DNA of 5,016 bases from Candidatus Bathyarchaeota archaeon. Lineage in GTDB: Archaea > Thermoproteota > Bathyarchaeia > Bathyarchaeales > B26-1. A program made the translations under genes and the position numbers. Below the pieces are notes generated by a model. That model had not been told where the DNA came from. It saw only the letters and a program-made list of their open reading frames with translations, and made no database searches. Shown piece after piece: positions 1 to 5,016 of the stretch; within the stretch, counting starts at the first letter, position 1; every line of letters starts with the position of its first letter. The DNA is taken from assembly GCA_003662645.1 (NCBI GenBank), contig QMYL01000095.1, forward strand, positions 1-5,016, given 5' to 3'.

Positions 1-522
1 GGCTAGGAGTAGGGAGTGGCATAGAGCCCTCGTCATGCCGTTGTAGACGAGCTTCAAACCTTCAAGCCTACCCTTCTTCTCCAAGATCGTGAGGAGTTCA
101 CCCAAGGTCTGGATCGGGTGATCCTTCGGTGTTGAGGCGTTCAACACCGGTATCTCAGCGTACTCAGCCAGCTCGCAAGCCGTCTCATGCTCGAATAACC
201 TGACAGCCACCCCGTCAACCAGCTTATCGAGAACCCTAGCTGTATCCTTCCAAGGTTCACCCCTAGCAGCCATCAAAGTCTTAACCGGTAGGTAGAAGCA
301 GTCGCCCCCAAGCTGGTGCATAGCGGCTTCAAAACCTATCCTCGTCCTAGTGGACTCGTAAACGAAGATTAGGGCTAGGTTCTTCCCCTCGAGAAGCCTC
401 TCACGCCTACCAACCTTCCCAGCCAGCTTGAACTCCTTAGCCACATCGAGGATCGTGTAGATCTCCTCTTTAGAGAGGTCGTTTATCGATATGATATCCC
501 TACCCTTCAAGCTTCTCGGCAA
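1..522 (-). CDS. Ornithine-carbamoyltransferase-family protein, N-terminal part (3' end outside window)
   Basis: The visible 174 codons cover the carbamoyl-phosphate domain of an ornithine/aspartate carbamoyltransferase and the start of the second domain. The TTG at 522-520 is chosen because it is the first start codon after an in-frame TAG at 537-535 and sits 8 nt after AGGAGG. Visible motifs are the carbamoyl-phosphate loop STRTR (residues 57-61) followed by a GFEAAMHQLGG stretch, RGE (87-89), Arg-108 followed by FEHET, and HPIQ (135-138). The overall pattern is closer to ornithine than to aspartate carbamoyltransferase. Two signature sites differ: the usual HPCQ is HPIQ, and the GDGNN-type segment that helps bind ornithine reads YNGMTRALCHS (160-170), without the paired asparagines. 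Carbamoyl transfer is well supported by family; the acceptor is not. It could be a divergent arginine-biosynthesis enzyme or a carbamoyltransferase for another amine. The C-terminal HCLP and SMG-type motifs lie outside the window. Confidence 0.88.
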   Translation of the reverse strand, partial: MPRSLKGRDIISINDLSKEEIYTILDVAKEFKLAGKVGRRERLLEGKNLALIFVYESTRTRIGFEAAMHQLGGDCFYLPVKTLMAARGEPWKDTARVLDKLVDGVAVRLFEHETACELAEYAEIPVLNASTPKDHPIQTLGELLTILEKKGRLEGLKLVYNGMTRALCHSLLLA

Positions 523-530
523 ACCATCAA

Positions 531-536
531 CCTCCT
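531..536 (-). promoter_or_regulatory. Ribosome-binding site deciding the TTG start at 522
   Basis: AGGAGG on the minus strand, 8 nt before the TTG start codon of the carbamoyltransferase. It matches the archaeal 16S anti-Shine-Dalgarno and supports TTG initiation, because no other in-frame start lies between it and the upstream stop codon. The nearer ATG at 527-525 is in another frame and meets a stop after six codons. Confidence 0.75.
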
Positions 537-558
537 AACACCCTCTAGGGTTAAGTTC

Positions 559-570
559 TAAATAAAAATT
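559..570 (-). promoter_or_regulatory. Putative archaeal TATA box of the carbamoyltransferase gene
   Basis: The minus-strand sequence AATTTTTATTTA leaves 36 nt before the TTG start at 522. With the usual TATA-to-start distance in archaea this predicts transcription beginning near 540 and a leader of under 20 nt that still includes the AGGAGG site. It suggests this gene has its own promoter and is not only read through from the gene upstream. Assigned by position and AT-rich consensus only. Confidence 0.45.
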
Positions 571-635
571 ACCGAAACCAATCAAGTCTAGGTCCAAACG
601 TCGATGATCTTTCGTAGAGGCTAATTATAAGGTGG

Positions 636-655
636 AATCCGGAGACAAGCGGATT
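636..655. repeat. Short perfect inverted repeat between the deaminase-like and carbamoyltransferase genes
   Basis: AATCCG (636-641) and CGGATT (650-655) are exact reverse complements separated by an 8-nt loop. It lies in the 162-bp gap downstream of the deaminase-like gene and upstream of the carbamoyltransferase promoter. It could be a small hairpin at the 3' end of the upstream transcript or an operator. It has no T-run after it on the minus strand, so it is not a clear terminator. A 6-bp stem can also arise by chance. The rest of the gap holds AT-rich, TATA-like stretches and no ORF. Confidence 0.35.
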
Positions 656-684
656 TTATAGCTTAATTCTCCAGTTTTCTAGCT

Positions 685-1206
685 CTAAACCCTTAAAGGT
701 CTATTCTTGAACCATATCTTGGCGAGCTCGTCGTAGTTGTCGAAGACCTCCCTAAGTATGGGGATGTACATCCTGATCTCCTCATCGCTCATGTACTGGA
801 ATTGGTACTCACCCGTGTATGGTGAGGGCTTACCTATACGTGTAATGAACTCTATATGCATCAGTGGGTCGCCACGCCTTATCGTGATTGGGGCCCTATC
901 GTTGCTCAGATTGACAAGCTCTAGGGCCAACCTGCCGACGAAACCGCTGTGAACCTTAGCTGCGTTTAGGAATGAGAGTCCCATCCTGCCGTACTTGCTC
1001 TTAGCCGTTAGGTGGGCCACGTAATTTGGGGGCGTGAAGACTATCTCGTTTGAGATTAAGTTCTTATGCTCGAGGTATTGTAGGGTCGTCTCGTTCCTAA
1101 CGGTCAAGACGTAGCTGTCGCCGTCGAGCAGGTTTAGGTCGAACGGGTATATGCACTTATACCTCTCTATCAACTCCAGCAGTTTATCCTTCCCAAGCAC
1201 GCCCAT
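685..1206 (-). CDS. dCTP deaminase/dUTPase-superfamily protein (dCTP-deaminase-like)
   Basis: A 173-residue protein of the trimeric dCTP deaminase/dUTPase fold. Family features, in order: a PFDLNL segment near residues 21-26 that corresponds to the DLRL region; KSKYGRMGL (69-77), which keeps the Ser-70 and Arg-74 of the dCTP deaminase SSxGRxGL motif; GRLALELVN (91-99) carrying Glu-96 at the position of the catalytic glutamate of dCTP deaminase; and YTGEYQFQ (130-137), the family's C-terminal YxGKYQxQ signature. dCTP deaminases convert dCTP to dUTP for thymidylate synthesis; some archaeal forms also hydrolyse dUTP. The IDPG loop before the catalytic strand reads VHSG (85-88), so the aspartate expected there is missing. 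That makes dUTPase activity doubtful and leaves the exact substrate open. About 36 residues follow the YQxQ motif, a longer, helix-prone tail than usual. The ATG at 1206-1204 follows GGTGG by 8 nt. Confidence 0.85.
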   Translation of the reverse strand: MGVLGKDKLLELIERYKCIYPFDLNLLDGDSYVLTVRNETTLQYLEHKNLISNEIVFTPPNYVAHLTAKSKYGRMGLSFLNAAKVHSGFVGRLALELVNLSNDRAPITIRRGDPLMHIEFITRIGKPSPYTGEYQFQYMSDEEIRMYIPILREVFDNYDELAKIWFKNRPLRV

Positions 1207-1214
1207 GCCCTAAT

Positions 1215-1219
1215 CCACC
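1215..1219 (-). promoter_or_regulatory. Ribosome-binding site of the dCTP-deaminase-like gene
   Basis: GGTGG on the minus strand ends 8 nt before the ATG at 1206, the same spacing as for the carbamoyltransferase. It supports this ATG over the in-frame GTG two codons downstream. Confidence 0.55.
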
Positions 1220-1242
1220 ATCAAACGCGATGAGAACCTATT

Positions 1243-1250
1243 CTATAAAA
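1243..1250 (-). promoter_or_regulatory. Putative archaeal TATA box of the dCTP-deaminase-like gene
   Basis: The minus-strand TTTTATAG leaves 36 nt before the ATG at 1206, the same distance as the candidate box of the carbamoyltransferase. It implies a short leader that just contains the GGTGG site. It sits in the 85-bp gap after the amidohydrolase stop codon, so this gene may be transcribed independently. A second AT-rich stretch at 1261-1273 (minus-strand TTAATTATTTAAG) is a less well placed alternative. Confidence 0.45.
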
Positions 1251-1291
1251 TCACTCGCAACTTAAATAATTAATCCCACCGCCCTGCACGG

Positions 1292-2644
1292 TCACCTACC
1301 TGCCTCCTTGAGTCTGCTCAAAAGTTCAACCCTAGCCCTCTCAACCCTATCTAGGAGAGCTGGCAGATCAACAGTCTTAACCTCACGGTCCTCGACAATT
1401 ATCCTGCCGTCAACAATGACCGTCTCGACATCTGAAGCCCTAACAGCATAAACAAGGTGGCTCATCTCATTATATAAGGGGCATAGGTGAGGCCTCTTGA
1501 AGTCGATTACGGCTAGGTCGGCTCTCTTACCGACCTCCAGTGACCCGATCTCCTTATTCCACAACAGACATCTAGCCCCATCTATCGTGGCCATTCTGAG
1601 AACCCTCTCAGCTGGGAGTATCGTTGGATCCCTATTGACGCCCTTATGCAGGAGGGCGGTGAGCTTCACAACCTCGAACATATCCGAGACGTTGTTAGAT
1701 GAGGGTCCATCTGTTCCGAGTGAAACGGTCACACCGGAGTCTATCAGCCTCGGGACAGGGCTAACCCCTGAGGCCAACTTTAGGTTGGATACCGGATTGT
1801 GGGAAACTTTAACCCCCCTCCTGCTCAGAATTGCTATATCCCTCTCAGTCAAAGAGACGCAGTGGGCCGCTATCACATCCTCACCGAGGACGCCCAGCGA
1901 GTCTAGGTACTCCACAACGCCGCCCTTAAGGGAGACATTAAAGGCCTCCTCAACCTTCTTAGGTTCATCAACCGTCTCGGCCAGGTGTATATGCCACATG
2001 ATGGGTTCACCCGATGAACCGTACCTCTCATTCAGCTGGTTCTTCACCTCCCAGAGTTCCCTCATGTAGTCGGGGTCCACCGTGTAGGGGGCATGTGGGT
2101 CCACGGATACGCGAATTAGGCCGCCCATCCTCCCATGCCATTTCCTCGCGAGCTCCTCGAGGGCCCTCCTGTCATCCTCCTTACGCCATGAGAAGCAGAC
2201 ATGGCCTATAACACCCCTGATCCCGGCCTCCATGAAGGCCCTTGCCTCGTTTCCATCCTCCATGTAATGGTACATCGTGTTTATGGTGGTTGTACCGCCC
2301 ATGAGGGACTCAACAGCCGTTAGGAGAGCCCCCAGGTAGATATCCTCACCCCTCATGTGGCTCTCAAGAGGCCATATCCAATCCTCAAGCCACTCCTTCA
2401 GTGGGTAGTCGTCTGCGTACCCCCTCAGGAGGCTCATCGCAGCGTGGTGGTGGGTGTTTATCAAACCCGGGATCACAACCTTGCCCTCAGCGTTGATCCT
2501 CTCGTAACGTGGATACCTACCCTTCAGATCCGATGTCTTCCCGATATCGACTATCCTCTTCCCCTCAACGACGAGGGCCCCATCTCTGATTACGCCCATA
2601 GGACCCATAGTCACGATCGTCCCGCCATAAATCATCAACTCCAA
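1292..2644 (-). CDS. mtaD: Amidohydrolase, probable 5-methylthioadenosine/S-adenosylhomocysteine deaminase
   Basis: A 450-residue cytosolic metal-dependent amidohydrolase of the TRZ/ATZ/MtaD subgroup, the normal length for the family. The small beta domain formed by the two ends flanks a TIM barrel. Visible metal and active-site residues are His-65 and His-67 in NTHHHAAMSLLRGYADD, His-184 in DPHAPYT, His-220 and Glu-223 in HIHLAE, His-261 in AAHC, His-282 in SHNP, and Asp-312 in GTDG. The C-terminal IGSLEVGKRADLAVID and VIVDGR segments are typical. The family deaminates adenosine-type nucleosides (methylthioadenosine, S-adenosylhomocysteine, adenosine, or 5'-deoxyadenosine in methanogens), forming inosine derivatives for recycling. 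Exact specificity cannot be read from motifs, and related enzymes act on guanine or triazines. The TTG at 2644-2642 is preferred because GGTGA lies 6 nt before it; an ATG three codons later would leave that site 15 nt away. The gene is divergent from the kinase gene and lies upstream of the deaminase-like gene. Confidence 0.88.
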   Translation of the reverse strand: MELMIYGGTIVTMGPMGVIRDGALVVEGKRIVDIGKTSDLKGRYPRYERINAEGKVVIPGLINTHHHAAMSLLRGYADDYPLKEWLEDWIWPLESHMRGEDIYLGALLTAVESLMGGTTTINTMYHYMEDGNEARAFMEAGIRGVIGHVCFSWRKEDDRRALEELARKWHGRMGGLIRVSVDPHAPYTVDPDYMRELWEVKNQLNERYGSSGEPIMWHIHLAETVDEPKKVEEAFNVSLKGGVVEYLDSLGVLGEDVIAAHCVSLTERDIAILSRRGVKVSHNPVSNLKLASGVSPVPRLIDSGVTVSLGTDGPSSNNVSDMFEVVKLTALLHKGVNRDPTILPAERVLRMATIDGARCLLWNKEIGSLEVGKRADLAVIDFKRPHLCPLYNEMSHLVYAVRASDVETVIVDGRIIVEDREVKTVDLPALLDRVERARVELLSRLKEAGR

Positions 2645-2650
2645 AACCCA

Positions 2651-2655
2651 TCACC
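2651..2655 (-). promoter_or_regulatory. Ribosome-binding site deciding the TTG start at 2644
   Basis: The minus-strand GGTGA (within GGTTGGTGATGG) ends 6 nt before TTG 2644 and 15 nt before the alternative ATG at 2635-2633. A second purine patch, GGAG, ends only 3 nt before that ATG, too close for normal pairing. The spacing favours TTG. Confidence 0.55.
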
Positions 2656-2675
2656 AACCTCGATCTTGAAAGATG

Positions 2676-2685
2676 CCAATTATAG
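2676..2685 (-). promoter_or_regulatory. Putative TATA box of the amidohydrolase gene
   Basis: The minus-strand CTATAATTGG leaves 31 nt before the TTG start, predicting a leader of only about ten nucleotides. It lies in the 106-bp region shared with the divergent kinase promoter, so a regulator binding here could affect both genes. Identified by consensus and spacing only; a CCTTATAG further upstream (2708-2701, minus strand) is an alternative. Confidence 0.45.
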
Positions 2686-2700
2686 ATGGGACTACAATAG

Positions 2701-2718
2701 CTATAAGGGTTTATCTTA
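2701..2718 (+). promoter_or_regulatory. Putative TATA region of the kinase/membrane-protein operon
   Basis: CTATAAGG (2701-2708) and GTTTATCTTA (2709-2718) are adjacent plus-strand TATA-like elements. The second leaves 32 nt before the ATG at 2751, matching the spacing seen at the three minus-strand genes. Which one is used cannot be decided. The ribosome-binding site is most likely AGGGG at 2738-2742, 8 nt before the ATG. Confidence 0.4.
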
Positions 2719-2750
2719 CATGATCTTTATGTGAGGAAGGGGTTACCGAG

Positions 2751-3857
2751 ATGAGCAGACCGACTCTAAGCTATGATGTGCTGGAGGATTACCTCTCCGA
2801 GGTGTATGGGGTAAGGGTTGAGATAGCCAGCTTTAGAAGGCTTGGTGAAGAGGAGGAGAAGAGGGAGGCGAGGGGGGAGATAAAGGGGTTCGGATACGGA
2901 ATCCCCTACCTAATCGAGTTCAAGATCAACGGGGAGAGGAGGAGCGTCGTCTTGGAGACCGTGCGCCCCGGAGAGTTCGGCCATGAACACTACTCAGATA
3001 GAGCCCAGATCATACTCTGGCAGTACTCATCCTTCAATAAGCTTCCGAAACACGTTAAGGCTGTGGATGTTGGAGCCTTCACTAGGGATGGCGGCCTAAA
3101 ATCGTTAGGGGACTGTGTGGAGTTCTTTATTCTAACCGAGCTGGCTGAGGGAAAACCATATTATTTAGACTTAGAGAGGATAAAGAGGGGAAAGATCTTA
3201 AAAACCATCGATCTAGACAGATGTAGGGTTCTTTCAGAGTATATAGCAGAGATCCACTCGAAGAGGAAGGCTGATGGAGAAAAACTGTATGTGAGGCGTG
3301 TGAGAGAGCTGATCGGCCACGGCGAGTGTATAATGGGGCTCACGGATAGCTACCCATCTGGACTGGAGTATGTTGATGAAAGATTTCTGAAGAATGTTGA
3401 GAAGAGATGTATAGATTGGAGATGGAGGCTGAAGAAGATGGCCCATCGATGCTCGCAGGTCCACGGGGACTTCCATCCATGGAACATCCTATTCCGTGAA
3501 GGAATAGACTTCACGGTTCTAGATAGGAGTAGGGGTGAGTGGGGTGAACCAGCGGATGACGTGGCCGCCATGACGATAAACTATCTCTTCTATTCCCTCC
3601 AAACGTATGGTGAGCTAAAGGGACCGTTCAAGGTTCTCTTCAATCTATTCTGGGAGCGCTATCTAAATACGACCGGGGATGAGGAGATCTTGAGGGTGAT
3701 ACAGCCATTCTATGCTTGGAGGGGGCTTGTGATAGCTTCTCCAGTATGGTATCCAACCTTACCCCTAGATGTTAGGGTTAAGATCTTTAATTTTATAAGG
3801 AACGTCCTAGAGGTTGATGAATTCGATATAGGGTTGATTAATTCCTATCTTGAGTGA
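2751..3857 (+). CDS. Aminoglycoside-phosphotransferase/choline-kinase-fold protein
   Basis: A 368-residue soluble protein with the catalytic core of the APH/choline kinase family. The catalytic loop HGDFHPWN (238-245) supplies the base Asp-240 and metal ligand Asn-245. Asp-258 in VLDRS is the likely DFG-type metal ligand, followed by the family's G-x-P-x-x-D pattern (GEPADD, 265-270). The N-terminal lobe is less standard: a glycine-containing FGYGIPYLIEF (47-57) precedes SVVLETVRP (65-73), where Glu-69 stands at the site that usually carries the ATP-binding lysine. It continues into FGHEHYSDRA (76-85). Such proteins transfer phosphate from ATP to a small hydroxylated molecule; the substrate here is unknown and antibiotic resistance should not be assumed. 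The C-terminal third is helical with aromatic patches. Its stop overlaps the next gene's GTG start by 4 nt, so the two are probably co-translated. A self-standing ATP-binding pseudokinase is the main alternative. Confidence 0.82.
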   Translation: MSRPTLSYDVLEDYLSEVYGVRVEIASFRRLGEEEEKREARGEIKGFGYGIPYLIEFKINGERRSVVLETVRPGEFGHEHYSDRAQIILWQYSSFNKLPKHVKAVDVGAFTRDGGLKSLGDCVEFFILTELAEGKPYYLDLERIKRGKILKTIDLDRCRVLSEYIAEIHSKRKADGEKLYVRRVRELIGHGECIMGLTDSYPSGLEYVDERFLKNVEKRCIDWRWRLKKMAHRCSQVHGDFHPWNILFREGIDFTVLDRSRGEWGEPADDVAAMTINYLFYSLQTYGELKGPFKVLFNLFWERYLNTTGDEEILRVIQPFYAWRGLVIASPVWYPTLPLDVRVKIFNFIRNVLEVDEFDIGLINSYLE

Positions 3858-4468
3858 GGAATCGTGATCTGATGGGGGACGCTCCATTAAAGGTTTCAAA
3901 GATCCCGATTGTTAGGGTTAGGAGGGTATTACTTATCGCCCTCATATTAACAGCTGGCAGCATATTGATGGCGTCCGTCTCAACAATAAGCTATCATGAT
4001 CAGATATCCTCAGGGTGGATTGATGTACAGGTTGGTGGGGGTGGAGTTACTTTCAGGATGGAGCCTCCTGAGGGCTGGTATACGGCGAGAATGTGGTCTG
4101 CAGAAAACCCCCCAAGAGGCGTAATAGAATTATATGCAACAGATGGGGTTAGGCTTAACTATTCTTATCAAGCTGAATCTGGGGTTCTTGAGGTCTCCGG
4201 AGATGGGAATTTGACGTTGGAACTCAAGGGTGTTGAGACGGTGGTTGGTAATGCCGTAAGCATCACCGGTGAGCCATGTATCCTCCGATACAATTATAGG
4301 GTTATGGGCGTGATAAAACCATTCATGTGGCTGTCTATACCATCAGCCATCCTCATGTTCATGGCTATAATATTAACCATCAAGGGTCTACTCCGCTCTC
4401 TAAGTTCAATCAGGAGGGAACATGACCATTCCACATATCAGGATTCATATAACCAGCATGCAACGTAG
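3854..4468 (+). CDS. Two-helix membrane protein with extracytoplasmic domain, function unknown
   Basis: I do not recognise this 204-residue protein. A basic N-terminus (KIPIVRVRR) precedes a hydrophobic helix at about residues 24-44, then a domain of about 110 residues rich in Gly, Val, Tyr and Glu with a beta-strand look. A second hydrophobic helix follows at about 157-178, then a short basic and polar tail. By the positive-inside rule both ends face the cytoplasm and the middle domain lies outside. The domain has two N-glycosylation sequons (Asn-102 in NYS and Asn-119 in NLT) and one cysteine (142). The GTG start overlaps the kinase stop codon (GTGA); an ATG at 3872 would give 198 residues and a 14-nt gap, and neither start has a strong ribosome-binding site. 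The first helix could also be read as an uncleaved signal anchor. Co-transcription with the kinase is likely, so it may be the kinase's membrane partner, but nothing else supports that. Confidence 0.72.
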   Translation: MRNRDLMGDAPLKVSKIPIVRVRRVLLIALILTAGSILMASVSTISYHDQISSGWIDVQVGGGGVTFRMEPPEGWYTARMWSAENPPRGVIELYATDGVRLNYSYQAESGVLEVSGDGNLTLELKGVETVVGNAVSITGEPCILRYNYRVMGVIKPFMWLSIPSAILMFMAIILTIKGLLRSLSSIRREHDHSTYQDSYNQHAT

Positions 4469-5016
4469 TGGTTGGGCTTAACCTCTATTAAGGGAGGCTC
4501 CATGCGCACACATTTATCTCTCATTTCAGGCTTCTCGTCTAGAATAACACAACGTGGATGAAACCTACAGCCGCTTGGTATATCGATGGCGCTTGGAACC
4601 TCTCCTTTTATCGGGACAACCTTCTCCATCCTCCTCTTCGATGGGTCAGGCTCCGGTATCGCAGCGATCAACGCCCTAGTGTATGGGTGTAGCGGTTCCT
4701 CTATAACAGATTTTACATCACCGAGCTCCACGATCTTACCGAGATACATGATCGCTATCCTGTCGCAGATGTATTTCGCAACCGCGAGGTCATGGGTTAT
4801 GTAGATGTAGGTTAAGCCGTACTTCCTCTTTAGCTCCAGCATGAGCTCGAGTATTTCAGCTCTAATCGAGACGTCAAGCATAGATACCGGCTCATCTGCG
4901 ACCACGAGCTTTGGGTTAAGTATAAGCGCTCTGGCTATGCCAACCCTCTGCCTCTGCCCACCTGAAAGCATGTGGGGATACCGCGTGATAAACTCCTCTG
5001 GAGGAGTCATTTTAAC
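4438..5016 (-). CDS. Peptide/nickel ABC transporter ATP-binding protein, DppF/OppF type (5' end outside window)
   Basis: The last 193 codons of an ABC ATPase that powers uptake of oligopeptides or related solutes. The frame stays open to the window edge, so the Walker A half is missing from view; the ATG at 5010 is internal. Numbering from that methionine: the signature LSGGQRQR (15-22), Walker B ending in ADE (Asp-39, Glu-40), the D-loop SMLD (43-46), and the H-loop His-73 in ITHD are all intact. The DppF/OppF hallmarks follow: MYLGKIVE, PLHPYTRAL and IKGEVPS, then the C-terminal oligopeptide-ABC domain with CRFHPRC (148-154). Four cysteines (148, 154, 167, 185) match the pattern that holds an iron-sulphur cluster in some Dpp/Opp ATPases. 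The family usually sits in operons with a binding protein, two permeases and a DppD-type ATPase; these would lie to the right of the window. Its 3' end overlaps the convergent membrane-protein gene by 31 bp. Confidence 0.93.
   Translation of the reverse strand, partial: VKMTPPEEFITRYPHMLSGGQRQRVGIARALILNPKLVVADEPVSMLDVSIRAEILELMLELKRKYGLTYIYITHDLAVAKYICDRIAIMYLGKIVELGDVKSVIEEPLHPYTRALIAAIPEPDPSKRRMEKVVPIKGEVPSAIDIPSGCRFHPRCVILDEKPEMRDKCVRMEPPLIEVKPNHYVACWLYES

Noticed and set aside
601..620. Possible C/D-box small RNA suggested by GATGAT
   Set aside because: The sequence does not match the full RTGATGA C box, and no D box is suitably placed.
1278..1292. ACCG-N7-CGGT hairpin followed on the minus strand by an AT-rich stretch, as a terminator for the amidohydrolase
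   Set aside because: The stem is only 4 bp and there is no run of T residues; the AT-rich part is better explained as promoter sequence of the next gene.
1497..2069. Long plus-strand open frame opposite the amidohydrolase
   Set aside because: It is antisense to a fully conserved enzyme, is rich in Ser, Thr, Pro and Leu, and shows no recognisable motif; the open frame follows from codon bias of the real gene.
2357..2734. Plus-strand open frame of 125 codons running from inside the amidohydrolase into the divergent promoter region
   Set aside because: Most of it is the complement of conserved amidohydrolase sequence, and its end covers promoter elements; no family resemblance is seen.
3161..3571. 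Minus-strand open frames opposite the kinase
   Set aside because: Three mutually overlapping frames opposite the conserved catalytic-loop region, with no motifs; shadows of the kinase gene.
2751..3857. Reading the APH-fold kinase as an antibiotic-resistance gene
   Set aside because: The fold is shared with many metabolic kinases, and the N-lobe differs from known resistance enzymes; only the catalytic loop is shared.
3771..3922. Repeated GTTAGGGTTA at 3771-3780 and 3911-3920, resembling a telomere-like or direct repeat
   Set aside because: Both copies are in frame and encode Val-Arg-Val within two different proteins, using the AGG and GTT codons common here; coincidence of codon use.

Overview
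The window reads as archaeal, probably a thermophilic member of the Thermoproteota/Korarchaeota side. The reasons are TATA-like boxes 31-36 nt ahead of start codons, short leaders with GGTGG/GGTGA/AGGAGG ribosome-binding sites, TTG and GTG starts, and heavy use of AGG and ATA codons. The lineage is an inference from style; no marker gene fixes it.

Layout, left to right. Three genes lie on the minus strand: an N-terminal fragment of an ornithine-carbamoyltransferase-type enzyme (1-522, running off the left edge), a dCTP deaminase/dUTPase-superfamily protein (685-1206), and an amidohydrolase of the methylthioadenosine/S-adenosylhomocysteine deaminase type (1292-2644). Each has its own plausible TATA box and ribosome-binding site, so they look like separate transcription units facing the same way rather than a tight operon. 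A 106-bp divergent promoter region (2645-2750) separates them from two plus-strand genes joined by a 4-nt overlap: an aminoglycoside-phosphotransferase-fold kinase (2751-3857) and an unrecognised two-helix membrane protein (3854-4468). At the right edge a minus-strand peptide/nickel ABC transporter ATPase of the DppF/OppF type (4438-5016, N-terminus outside the window) converges on the membrane protein and overlaps it by 31 bp.

Functionally, the deaminase-like protein and the amidohydrolase both belong to families acting on nucleotides or nucleosides. The carbamoyltransferase belongs to an amino-acid/pyrimidine-type family but has changed residues where the second substrate normally binds. 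The sequence does not prove that these three work together. The kinase and membrane protein are probably co-expressed and form the least explained part of the window. I see no mobile element, CRISPR array, tRNA, rRNA or clear terminator. No undescribed system is demonstrated; the best leads are the kinase/membrane-protein pair and the divergent carbamoyltransferase.
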